Below are positions 11,007 through 18,006 of a DNA stretch of 64,000 nt, in pieces. Below the pieces are notes generated by a model, which ran no database searches, was not told the origin of the DNA, and worked only from the letters and a program-made list of their open reading frames with translations. The translations under genes were made by a program, and so were the position numbers. Source of the DNA: an uncultured Clostridia bacterium. Lineage in GTDB: Bacteria; Bacillota; Clostridia; Christensenellales; Borkfalkiaceae. Numbering within the stretch: the stretch's first letter is position 1; each line of letters starts with the position of its first letter. The stretch lies in NCBI GenBank assembly GCA_947627065.1, contig CANQUN010000002.1, forward strand, positions 1 to 64,000, given 5' to 3'.

Positions 11007-11081
11007 GACATCGGTACTTGAATCGGTAAGGCTAACTGACATCGGTACCTGACATCGGTTCGTCTGTTTGACATCGGTACG
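11007..11081. repeat. Clustered GACATCGGT repeats downstream of the lipoprotein gene
   Basis: GACATCGGT (mostly followed by AC) occurs at about 11007, 11038, 11051 and 11070, with degenerate copies (AATCGGTA at 11021, GACATCTCGG at 11096), all within 100 bp of the upstream stop codon. There is no open reading frame and no clear terminator in this stretch. Function unknown. Confidence 0.7.
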
Positions 11082-11170
11082 ACTGTATGTCCAACTGACA
11101 TCTCGGGCAGGCGGCGGCCGCAACGTCGGCCCCGCCTCGCCTGACGAATATGCCATAACGGCAGTCTCAT

Positions 11171-11271
11171 GTTGCTTGGCGCTTCGCGCCGCAACAACTG
11201 TTGCCTCATGTCGCTTGGTGCCTTGCACCGCAACAACGGCAGTCCATGTTGCTTGCGCCTCGCGCCGCAAC
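11171..11271. repeat. Three tandem 38-39 bp hairpin repeats
   Basis: Hairpins at 11171-11195, 11210-11234 and 11248-11271 share the plan GTTGC-TT-GGCGC, a 3-nt loop, then GCGCC-GCAAC. In the second copy the inner stem is GGTGC/GCACC, a compensatory change that keeps the pairing. One outer pair in copy 2 is lost and copy 3 has a bulge. The units are joined by a CAACAAC(T/G)G linker. Covariation suggests selection on structure in RNA or single-stranded DNA. They sit between the lipoprotein gene and its terminator. Confidence 0.65.
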
Positions 11272-11298
11272 GTCGGCACCGCCTGACGACATCACACA

Positions 11299-11332
11299 AA
11301 AAGCCCGTTTTTCTCACGAAAAACGGGCTTTT
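11299..11332. terminator. Perfect 14-bp bidirectional terminator with TCAC loop
   Basis: A-rich sequence, AAAGCCC, GTTTTTC, loop TCAC, GAAAAAC, GGGCTTT form an uninterrupted stem flanked by A and T runs. It would end the surface-lipoprotein transcript. The inner arms plus loop (TTTTTC-TCAC-GAAAAA) match the core of the motif dispersed across the window. Confidence 0.85.
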
Positions 11333-11985
11333 CACATATCTTCCCGCCGCAGGCCTTACCTCGCCCTAAACGGTCTTTTCACATCTTCTCGCCGCAGGTT
11401 TTACCTCGCCCTAAACGCTCTTTCCACCTTGCCGCCAAACAGGTTTTTATATTTCTTTTTCCACATCGTTGCATGCGGGTTTTCAGTTTTTCACTTCGCT
11501 GTAAAAGGCCGTATACACGTCCTCTTGATGGTTTTACTCGTTTCTCCGTCCGCCTTGCGTCCCTGCACCGCAAAGGCGGTTTTACGCCTCAACCCTCAAA
11601 ACCCCCCTGAATCTCACAAAAACGAGGGTGTCCGACCCCAAAACGAACAACTCGACATAAAAAGAGGGGACTTGTCCATTTCGCAAACAAACAAAAAGGA
11701 AGAGGAAAATCACCTCAATCTTCAATCAACCCAAATAAAAAAAGGGGCGGCATGTAACCAACCCCAATAAAAAATGGCGACGCGCAATCACCCCAAACAA
11801 ACAACGGGAAGGGAATCACCCCAATCCGCAAACGCCCTCAACACACAACAAACCCCCTAAAACACACAAAAACGAGGGGATTACGATACACAATCAACCC
11901 AAAAAACGAGGGGATAACGATATACAACCAATCCAAATATAAAACGTGGAATTACGATACAATCAACCCCAACAAATAAAAAAGA
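11333..11985. other. Repeat-rich non-coding stretch
   Basis: No credible gene. It begins with degenerate copies of 'TTTTCACATCTTC(T/C)CGCCGCAGG.(C/T)TTACC' near 11334 and 11376, followed by two copies of the dispersed CTCACAAAAA-type motif (11603-11624 and 11853-11874). A run of short direct repeats follows (AACGAGGGGAT(T/A)ACGATA at about 11873 and 11907, AATCAACCC between). It looks like decayed repeat DNA between convergent transcription units. Confidence 0.6.
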
Positions 11986-12007
11986 GGGGAACGGAAATCC
12001 GTTCCCC
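11986..12007 (-). terminator. Terminator of the TSCPD-DUF4364-HPr operon
   Basis: GGGGAACGGA and TCCGTTCCCC form a perfect 10-bp stem with an AA loop. On the minus strand it is followed by CTCTTTTTTATTTG, a good intrinsic terminator 14 bp after the stop of the minus-strand gene. Confidence 0.9.
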
Positions 12008-12021
12008 GAACATCGCTCGGC

Positions 12022-12741
12022 TTATTTTGCCGCCTTGGCCGTCTTGGTCTCCTTGGCGGGTTTGGTCTCCTTTGCAGGCTTGGTTTCGGCCGTCTTGGTC
12101 TCCTTAACCTCTTTGGCTTCTTTTGGCTCCTTTGCCGTTTTAGCCTTAGTCTCCTTGGGCTTGGCCTCTTGCGCCTCAGGCTTATCCGCAACGGGCGCGG
12201 CCTCGGCCGTCTTTGTCGTCTTGGCGGCTTTTACCGTCTTGGCGGGTTTGGCTTCCTCGGCGGGCTTGGCCTCTTGCGCCTCAGGCTTATCCGCAACGGG
12301 CGCGGCTTCGGTTGTCTTTGTCGTCTTGGCGGCTTTTACCGTCTTGGCGGGTTTGACTTCCTCGGCGGGCTTGGCCTCTTCGGCCTTCACGGCCTCTTTA
12401 ACCTCGGCCTCCTTGGCCTGCTCGGCCTTTGGTTCCTTTGGCTCTCTGGAAGCCTTGGGCGGCTTGGCTTCCTTGGCCTCTTTGGCCTGCTTTTCTTTCT
12501 TTTCCTTGTAGTCGATGAGCGCGCGCGCCAGCTGGTCTCCGCACGAAGTGTCCGACTGGCACCTTATGCCCTTGAGCGTGGCGATGACCTCGTCTATGGG
12601 CTTGCCGTTGACGAGGCGGGAAATGGCCTGCAGGTTGCCGCTGCAGCCGCCAATGAATTTGACGTTAAGCAGTCTGTTATCTTCCGTCACGTCAAAGAGT
12701 ATCTGACGCGAACACGTTCCTTTAGTGATGTAGGTATTCAT
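12022..12741 (-). CDS. TSCPD-domain protein with a long Lys/Ala/Glu-rich tail
   Basis: Residues 1-80 match the stand-alone TSCPD family (TIGR03905 type), including GTCSRQI near the N-terminus, a GGCSGNLQA motif and CxxxxxSCGDQLA. TSCPD domains are small Cys-containing folds also found at the end of B12-dependent ribonucleotide reductases; the stand-alone proteins are usually about 80-85 residues and uncharacterised. Here some 155 more residues follow, made almost only of Lys, Ala, Glu, Pro and Thr in repeated AKPAKTVKAAKTT and PVADKPEAQEAKP blocks, like histone H1 or AlgP-type tails. The tail is probably disordered and may bind nucleic acid; that is inference. The gene starts 3 bp after the DUF4364 stop, in a three-gene operon. 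Confidence 0.85.
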   Translation of the reverse strand: MNTYITKGTCSRQILFDVTEDNRLLNVKFIGGCSGNLQAISRLVNGKPIDEVIATLKGIRCQSDTSCGDQLARALIDYKEKKEKQAKEAKEAKPPKASREPKEPKAEQAKEAEVKEAVKAEEAKPAEEVKPAKTVKAAKTTKTTEAAPVADKPEAQEAKPAEEAKPAKTVKAAKTTKTAEAAPVADKPEAQEAKPKETKAKTAKEPKEAKEVKETKTAETKPAKETKPAKETKTAKAAK

Positions 12742-12744
12742 TTT

Positions 12745-13278
12745 TTACTCCTGTTCAACCAGATTTTCGTAGATGAGCGCGTAGAAATCCGCGGCCTTGT
12801 TTTCCCAGCTGCGGTAAATCTCCTTGGCGATGTTTCTGCCGGGAACGACGAGCTTCATTTCCAAAAGCGGCTGGGCCGGTTCTATTATCTTGAGGTGAAC
12901 GGTAAACGTCCCGTCCTTATTCATGAAATAATCGGCAAAGCACTCCTGCCGCTTGCGGAACAACTTGCGGTTGTTTTTGACAAACAGCGCAATTTCTTCT
13001 CTCGTGCTGGTTGGAATCTTGACAAAATAGTTTGCAAGGCACATCCGTCCTTCCGTGGTTATGTTGTAAAGAACTTCACCCGTGTTGTTGATTGTGTAAA
13101 TCAGGCCTCTGTCGTTCAGGCTGGCAATTATCCCCTTGAGGTCCATATAATTTATCCAGCTGTTTGCCGACGTGCACATATCGAAGAGAGTCTCTTCAGA
13201 CATCGCCATTTCCATTTTGTCAAAGACGAAAAGAAGTATTAACTTGTTGACTTCCGCATCGCCCTTGACTTGCTGCAT
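12745..13278 (-). CDS. DUF4364 family protein
   Basis: The 177-residue product has the DUF4364 layout: an N-terminal winged-helix-like segment (NKLILLFVFDKMEMAMSEE through LNDRGLIYTI), a linker, and a C-terminal beta-rich part. This Firmicute family is thought to be a DNA-binding regulator but has no established role. The start is supported by GAGGAG close to the ATG on the minus strand. It lies 19 bp downstream of the HPr-like gene and 3 bp upstream of the TSCPD gene, so the three are likely cotranscribed. Confidence 0.85.
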   Translation of the reverse strand: MQQVKGDAEVNKLILLFVFDKMEMAMSEETLFDMCTSANSWINYMDLKGIIASLNDRGLIYTINNTGEVLYNITTEGRMCLANYFVKIPTSTREEIALFVKNNRKLFRKRQECFADYFMNKDGTFTVHLKIIEPAQPLLEMKLVVPGRNIAKEIYRSWENKAADFYALIYENLVEQE

Positions 13279-13297
13279 TTTTCTCCTCCCGAAAATT

Positions 13298-13525
13298 TTA
13301 TACCTGGAAAGGTTTAAGTTCTTCCAACAGCCTTCCGCAATCGTCCGAATGTATCTCTACGTTTATCGGCTTTGACAGGTCGAGGCTGAATATACCGAGT
13401 ATGGACTTTGCGTCCACAACGTACCTGTCGCACCTGAGGTCGATGTCGAATGCGTATTTCTGAACTATGCTGACAAACTCTTTTACAGAACTTGCCATCT
13501 GCAGTGAAATTTGAATTGATTTCAT
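13298..13525 (-). CDS. HPr-like protein lacking the phospho-histidine
   Basis: The 75-residue length and the segment VVDAKSILGIFSLDL match the second half of the PTS phosphocarrier HPr, including the region around regulatory Ser46 (AKSI(M/L)G). The canonical active-site block around His15 (GxHARPA) is absent and replaced by QMASSVKEFVSIVQKY. It is therefore unlikely to carry phosphate from PEP and resembles a Crh-like or purely regulatory paralogue. The ribosome site (AAAGGAGG, 8 nt from ATG) is excellent. It is the first gene of a three-gene operon with DUF4364 and TSCPD. Confidence 0.8.
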   Translation of the reverse strand: MKSIQISLQMASSVKEFVSIVQKYAFDIDLRCDRYVVDAKSILGIFSLDLSKPINVEIHSDDCGRLLEELKPFQV

Positions 13526-13564
13526 GGTCGTCCTCCTTTAAGACAGCGTTTTTATTTGGCTTAT

Positions 13565-13594
13565 ATTATACTCTAAACGGGTGTTAAAAAGCAA
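13565..13594 (-). promoter_or_regulatory. Sigma-A promoter of the HPr-DUF4364-TSCPD operon
   Basis: On the minus strand TTGCTT, an 18-bp spacer and TATAAT are found, with the -10 box about 40 bp before the HPr-like start codon. Confidence 0.65.
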
Positions 13595-13983
13595 GCGTTT
13601 GGCGGAATATTTTCCGCGATTTATTTTTTGAACGGCGCGGCGCGCCCCGCCGCGGGTTTTGCTCTGTTGATTTACCCGTGTCCAGTTCGTCCGCCCGCCG
13701 GTTTTGCCCTATCGTGCACGTCTCGTTTGCCCGTGGGTTTTTACCTCGCGGCTTTGAGCCGCGTGCCTTGTTGCCGTTGTTCCCCGTCGGCGCCCCTGCC
13801 CTGCGGCTTTGGAAAACGGCCGCCCCACGGGTTTCGACCTTCGGCTTTGAAAAAGCCGCTGTCCCACGGTTGCACGGTTTCAAAACGGCCGCAGGCCTTG
13901 CCTGTGCTACTTCAAAAAACAATCGCCGTTTTCCCCAAAGCGCAAAAACGTTTGCAAATTATTTCAAAGACCCGACAAAACGT
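13595..13983. other. GC-rich non-coding stretch
   Basis: I see no supported gene. Imperfect repeats of the type C(G/C)(C/G)GG(G)TTTTGCC or CGTGGGTTTTTACC recur every 40-60 bp (about 13643, 13700, 13733). Frames that stay open here are arginine/proline/alanine-rich, have no ribosome site and do not resemble proteins. Confidence 0.5.
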
Positions 13984-14012
13984 TTGTAAATTATCCGCAA
14001 ATATGGTAATAT
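13984..14012 (+). promoter_or_regulatory. Sigma-A promoter upstream of the gene at 14048
   Basis: TTGTAA (13984-13989), 17-bp spacer, TAATAT (14007-14012), in a locally AT-rich zone; the start codon follows 35 bp later with AGGAGAGG between. Confidence 0.7.
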
Positions 14013-14047
14013 ATTATCAAGAAAACCAAAGGAGAGGATAGAGGATT

Positions 14048-14833
14048 ATGAAGACGAGCCAACAATCCCTTGACAGATTCCTCGCCGCTATGGATGAAGC
14101 CATAAACACCGACTACCTGTTCTTCCGCAGCAGGGTTCCCGCCGTGATAGACGAGATAACCACGTCTCACCTGCTTTTCGATCTGACCAACTTCTGCTGC
14201 AAGGCCGACGACAAGGAAAGCCTGTACGCCAGATATCTGAGAAAGAATCCCTTTGTCGCGCCTCCGCGCAGGCAGTTCATAGCCCTCGGCTTCTACCTGT
14301 TTTCGGACATACTCAACAACACGGACACTCTGTCGGACATTATCATGAGTTGCTTCCCGGGGTACATGGTAGTGGACAATTACAAAAATTTCATCTCCGG
14401 TTTCGTCGTTCCTTACCGCGACGCCGTCAGGGACGTGGCCGAATATCTCATCTTTGCCAAGAAGGCAAAGGAGAACCGAGAGTCGTCTTATTCCAAGGAC
14501 AACGTTGACGAAAAGTACCTGATGGGCCTTACGGACTTTCTCACCGACGACACCAACATTCTGCAAAACGCCATAAATTCCATCACCGAAAACGAGGGGT
14601 GGGAAAACGACAAAAGGCTCCGCACAACGGTCAAAATCCTGCGGGACGCCATGGCCGCCGCCAAGAGTTTTGCGGTCTCGGCAACCAAGGGTGAAATCGA
14701 ACGCTTCAACTCGCTGTACATAGCCTACAAGTACAGCATGACCGCGGCAAGCCGTTCCAAGGCCAAAGTCTCGGGCCACGTTGCCGATGTGGAAGAACTG
14801 CTCATCGACCACGGAATAATCGTGGCGGACTAA
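14048..14833 (+). CDS. Conserved-looking protein of unknown function
   Basis: The 261-residue product has no signal peptide and no membrane segment, and its pattern is mainly helical. I do not recognise a family. Notable segments are FDLTNFCCK near residue 48, PPRRQFIALGFYLFSDIL near 73-92 and a C-terminal SKAKVSGHVADVEELL segment. It has its own promoter, a good ribosome site (two AGGAG-type elements just before ATG) and its own terminator, so it is a single-gene transcription unit. Codon use matches neighbouring core genes, which makes it a real gene rather than a random frame. Confidence 0.8.
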   Translation: MKTSQQSLDRFLAAMDEAINTDYLFFRSRVPAVIDEITTSHLLFDLTNFCCKADDKESLYARYLRKNPFVAPPRRQFIALGFYLFSDILNNTDTLSDIIMSCFPGYMVVDNYKNFISGFVVPYRDAVRDVAEYLIFAKKAKENRESSYSKDNVDEKYLMGLTDFLTDDTNILQNAINSITENEGWENDKRLRTTVKILRDAMAAAKSFAVSATKGEIERFNSLYIAYKYSMTAASRSKAKVSGHVADVEELLIDHGIIVAD

Positions 14834-14844
14834 CTCAATCACAA

Positions 14845-14868
14845 ACGGCCGCTTCGGCGGCCGTTTTT
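14845..14868 (+). terminator. Intrinsic terminator with UUCG tetraloop
   Basis: ACGGCCGC-TTCG-GCGGCCGT followed by TTTTTCTG, 12 bp after the stop of the upstream gene. Confidence 0.9.
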
Positions 14869-15139
14869 CTGTGCCCCGACGTCTTGAAAAAGCCGTTTTT
14901 GTGAGAAAAAGGGCACTTCTTGCCTTTGGCGGGGTTTTTGTCGTAAGAGAGGAAGCGGCCGATTCGCCGCCCCCGCAATGCGTTTTTACCTCTTGCGGGG
15001 TATTTTTGCACTCAAACACCTTGAAAATGCCTTTTTTTGTGAGAAAAAGGGCACTTTTTGCCATCGACGGGCACTATGGACAAAAGAAAGGAATAGCCGC
15101 GCCCCCGCAAATAAAAAGAGAACGCCCGCGCCGAAAGCC

Positions 15140-15850
15140 AATAACCATCCACCCGCGTAGCGGGTGGTTTTGCATTTTCGGGCATAGCCCTAATCTTTAC
15201 AGGCGGCGCACAAGTGCGCTTTGTGTTGACCTGCCAGTCATGCATTTGTTACTTGCTACCCGTAAACGGGTCTCTCGGGTCAAAGATACTTATTTGATCC
15301 GCTTCTTTATCTTGTTTCAGTTGGTTTGCAATGTACTCTTTTATTGCGGCTGTGTTCTTCCCTACCGTGTCTACGTAGTACCCTTTGCACCAAAACTCGC
15401 GGTTGCGGTATGCATATTTCATGTTCCCCCATTTTTGAAATATCATCAGGCTACTCTTCCCTTTCAGATATCCCATGAACCCCGCAACGCTCATTTTGGG
15501 CGGGATGCTCACCAGCATGTGGATGTGGTCGAGACATATCTCTCCTTCAACCAACTCTACGCCTTTCCATTGGCACAGCGTCCTCAATATCTCCCGTATT
15601 TCCAAACGCTTCCCTTCGTAAAATACTTTCCTTCGGTATTTCGGCGCAAACACTATGTGATACTTGCAATTCCATTTTGTATGTGCTAAACTATTTGTGG
15701 TATTATTTTGCTCCGGCATTTTAATATCCTCCGATTGGTGTGAATTTTTCAGACTGGCAGGTCTTATTCAATTCTACACCAATCGGAGTACTTTTGTCTA
15801 CCTCATCGGCTTTAGCCTCTTTTGAACCACGCGACTATCGCGTGGTTTTC
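15140..15850 (-). mobile_element. IS200-type insertion sequence
   Basis: A single Y1 transposase gene without tnpB, bounded by small imperfect-palindrome ends as in IS200. One end has the hairpin CCACCCGC-GTA-GCGGGTGG (15149-15167); the other has AACCACGCGA-CTA-TCGCGTGGTT (15825-15847). Inside them a perfect 12-bp inverted pair flanks the gene: GACCTGCCAGTC at 15228-15239 and GACTGGCAGGTC at 15752-15763. A further 11-bp inverted pair (CCGATTGGTGT at 15731 and its complement ending at 15786) could fold over the transposase start and limit its expression, as known for IS200. Exact ends cannot be fixed because these elements make no target duplication. Confidence 0.8.
15249..15719 (-). CDS. tnpA: IS200/IS605-family Y1 transposase TnpA
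   Basis: The 156-residue protein is full length for IS200 TnpA. The HUH metal-binding motif is His65-Ile-His67 in LDHIHMLVSIPPK, and the catalytic tyrosine is one of Tyr114/Tyr115 in CKGYYVDTVGKN. N-terminal KYHIVFAPKYRRKVF is characteristic of the family. It would catalyse single-strand cut-and-paste transposition at the hairpin ends. No frameshift or truncation is visible, so the element may be active. Confidence 0.95.
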   Translation of the reverse strand: MPEQNNTTNSLAHTKWNCKYHIVFAPKYRRKVFYEGKRLEIREILRTLCQWKGVELVEGEICLDHIHMLVSIPPKMSVAGFMGYLKGKSSLMIFQKWGNMKYAYRNREFWCKGYYVDTVGKNTAAIKEYIANQLKQDKEADQISIFDPRDPFTGSK

Positions 15851-15866
15851 TTGTTAATACAAAAAA

Positions 15867-15887
15867 GGGAACGGCCAAGCCGTTCCC
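15867..15887 (-). terminator. Terminator of the small membrane-protein gene
   Basis: GGGAACGGC-CAA-GCCGTTCCC, followed on the minus strand by TTTTTTGT; 18 bp after the stop codon of the gene at 15905-16102. Confidence 0.85.
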
Positions 15888-15904
15888 CGAAAGATGAAAA
15901 CCGA

Positions 15905-16102
15905 TTATTTCCCGCAGCCGCAGTAACCGGGCTTTCCCGTGTAGCAGAACCAGATAAGGAGCATGGGGACGAGCCAGTCGCACCCGGTCAGCTTATCTAT
16001 GATTCCGTCGAGCATTCCCCCACAACTGCACAGGATGAGCAGTATGATGAGTATCCACAGCCAGCTGTTGTTGTCGCTTCCGCAACTCATGAAGTTGTTC
16101 AT
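15905..16102 (-). CDS. Small Cys/Trp-rich membrane protein (65 aa)
   Basis: The start at 16102 is set by AGAAGGAGG 6 nt upstream; longer in-frame extensions lack a ribosome site. The product begins MNNFMSCGSDNNSWLW, has one hydrophobic helix (WILIILLILCSCGG, about residues 16-29), then a GCDWLVPMLLIWFC segment and a Cys/Gly-rich end (YCGCGK). Such short Cys-rich membrane proteins are common in spore-forming Clostridia and are often annotated as 'chorion class high-cysteine' proteins, without known function. A spore or membrane association is only inference. Confidence 0.7.
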   Translation of the reverse strand: MNNFMSCGSDNNSWLWILIILLILCSCGGMLDGIIDKLTGCDWLVPMLLIWFCYTGKPGYCGCGK

Positions 16103-16470
16103 GTTGTTCCTCCTTCTGTATTTTGGCTTTAGCCGCGGAAAGGTGAGGCGGAAGGTATGTAAGTCGGCGGGATTTCTCCGTCCCACCCTTTCCATTTCAT
16201 TGTACTCATCTCGCCCGCCTTTTGTGCCGCAAACGGCAAATTGCACGTTAAAATCCGTCATCGCCGCCACAACTTGCAAAGATTACCGCATAAACCGCCC
16301 CGCAACCGTTTGCCTCACGTACAATCCAAACCCGCACATGCCCACCTCAACCACCCCGCAATCCAGCCCGCACAGCCGAAAAACATTACATAAAGCGGTG
16401 GGAAATATTTACGCAATACGAAAAAACGTTACGCAATGTATGAAATATTGCCGCCCGAGCGGCAAAATCC

Positions 16471-16499
16471 TTGCATTCCTTAAAATTTTGTGCTAAAAT
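16471..16499 (+). promoter_or_regulatory. Sigma-A promoter of the pantothenate cluster
   Basis: TTGCAT, 17-bp spacer, TAAAAT (16494-16499), about 100 bp before the ECF-transporter start. A GC-rich imperfect hairpin (CGGTCGG...ACCGAACCG, 16505-16530) follows at the expected 5' end of the RNA. The rest of 16103-16470 holds nothing I can identify. Confidence 0.65.
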
Positions 16500-16599
16500 T
16501 AACGCGGTCGGTACCTTCGGGACCGAACCGAATAAATTTCCAATTTCATAGGTTTCGTTCATTCGACAGATATCCTTTGGAATTTGATTGGAGTGAAAA

Positions 16600-17223
16600 A
16601 TGGAACAAAAACACATCGGACAGTCCTTCGGCAAGGCCACCCGCCTTGCCATTCTCGCAATGCTTCTGGCGCTCGTTATTGTGCTGCAACTCACGTCGTC
16701 GGTCATTCACATCGGGCCCGCAGTCCTCAACTTCTCGCTCGTGCCCATCGTCATCGGCTCGATAATCCTCGGACCCGTGTACGGCGGAATCCTTGGTTAC
16801 GCCTCGGGCATCGTGGTGATCATGGCGGGCGTAACGGGGGCGGAAGCGTTCACCAATATCCTGCTCGGTTCGGGCGCGGTAAACGCCCTGATAACGGTGG
16901 CAACCTGCCTTATCAAGGGAATAGCGTCGGGCGTCGTCCCCGCTTTTGTCTACCGTGCGCTGGCGGGTAAAAACAAGCACGTAGCGGCGGTGGTTGCCTC
17001 TGCGTCCGCTCCCGTGGTTAACACGGGCGTCTTCCTACTGGGCGTGTTTGCCATGTACAAACTCATGTCGGAGATGGCCGCGGGCAACGGACAGAGTGCC
17101 ATGTACTTCATATTTGCAGTCCTCGTGGGGACCAATTTCTTTGTGGAATTTGCCATAAACATCGTGCTTTCCCCCGTGATATACACGGTTTCCGAGGTTG
17201 TGGCGCGCCGCAGGTACCGTTAA
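16600..17223 (+). CDS. ECF transporter S component, probably for pantothenate
   Basis: The 207-residue protein has about six hydrophobic segments and the ECF substrate-binding (S-component) signature: an N-terminal LAILAMLLALVIVLQL helix, then a GPAVLNFSLVPIVIGSIILG loop-helix and GPVYGGILGYASG. S components bind a vitamin and dock onto a shared EcfAA'T energy module, which is not encoded here. The substrate is inferred from the adjacent pantothenate kinase gene coaX, 9 bp downstream; PanT-type proteins have this neighbourhood. The ribosome site is weak (GGAGTG). Confidence 0.8.
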   Translation: MEQKHIGQSFGKATRLAILAMLLALVIVLQLTSSVIHIGPAVLNFSLVPIVIGSIILGPVYGGILGYASGIVVIMAGVTGAEAFTNILLGSGAVNALITVATCLIKGIASGVVPAFVYRALAGKNKHVAAVVASASAPVVNTGVFLLGVFAMYKLMSEMAAGNGQSAMYFIFAVLVGTNFFVEFAINIVLSPVIYTVSEVVARRRYR

Positions 17224-17232
17224 GGAGTAAAC

Positions 17233-18006
17233 ATGCTTCTCGTAATAGATATAGGCAACACCAACATAAAATACGGCGTTTACGACAAGGAACAACTCAA
17301 GGCCAGCTTCCGCGTTACCTCCGCCAAAAAGAAGACGGCGGACGAATACGGCGCCGTGCTCATGAGCCTGCTGTCGCAGTCGGGCATAACCGCCGCCGAC
17401 ATAGACGGGGTAATCCTGTCGTCGGTCATTCCCGCCCTCAATTTCACCGTCTGCCACATGTGCGAATACTTCTTTAACATCAAGCCGCTCGTGGTCGGCC
17501 CGGGCGTGCGCACGGGGCTTAACGTCCGTGCGGACAACGCCAAAGAAGTGGGTGCGGACAGAATAGCCAACAGCGTGGGCGCTTACGTCAAGTACGGCGG
17601 CCCGTGCATAGTCATCGACTTCGGCACCGCCACCGTGTTCAACGTCATAGACGAAGGCGGCGCTCTCGTCGGCGGTTGCATAGCCCCGGGCATAAAAGGT
17701 TCGCTCGAATCCCTCGTCGGGGGCACGGCCAAACTACCCGACGTAGAACTCGAGTTTCCCGGCAAGGTAGTCTGCACGGACACGGTTACCAACATGCAGG
17801 CGGGCCTGCTGTACGGGTTTGCGGGTCTTGTCGAATACATCGTCAAAAAGATAAAGGATGAAACGGGCCGCCCGGACGCCAAGGTCATAGCCACGGGCGG
17901 TCTCGGCGAATTTATATCGAGAGAGGCTTCTTCCATAGACATCGTGGACAGAAAACTCACCCTCGAAGGGCTGAGGTACATCTACAACCTCAACAGGAGA
18001 AAATAA
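17233..18006 (+). CDS. coaX: Type III pantothenate kinase
   Basis: CoaX phosphorylates pantothenate to 4'-phosphopantothenate, the first step of coenzyme A synthesis. The 257-residue length is usual. The ASKHA-fold motifs are present: phosphate-1 DIGNTNIKYG (about 5-14), the GADRIANSVGA segment (about 105), IDFGTATVFNV (about 126-136) and the GGCIAPGI loop. A monovalent cation is expected as cofactor in the family. Ribosome site AAGGAG. It follows a probable pantothenate importer and its stop overlaps the next start (TAATG), which suggests translational coupling. Confidence 0.95.
   Translation: MLLVIDIGNTNIKYGVYDKEQLKASFRVTSAKKKTADEYGAVLMSLLSQSGITAADIDGVILSSVIPALNFTVCHMCEYFFNIKPLVVGPGVRTGLNVRADNAKEVGADRIANSVGAYVKYGGPCIVIDFGTATVFNVIDEGGALVGGCIAPGIKGSLESLVGGTAKLPDVELEFPGKVVCTDTVTNMQAGLLYGFAGLVEYIVKKIKDETGRPDAKVIATGGLGEFISREASSIDIVDRKLTLEGLRYIYNLNRRK

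Noticed and set aside
11201-11770. Open frames across the hairpin repeats and terminator at 11.2-11.8 kb
   Set aside because: They translate through a perfect terminator and repeat DNA; products are low-complexity without initiation signals.
12169-13242. A 357-codon plus-strand frame across the TSCPD and DUF4364 genes
   Set aside because: Leu/Gly repeats are the reverse of the Lys/Ala tail; no ribosome site; the minus-strand genes match known families.
13628-14041. A 137-codon plus-strand frame in the GC-rich gap
   Set aside because: Composition of Arg/Pro/Ala, no ribosome site, runs across the promoter of the next gene, no similarity to a protein.
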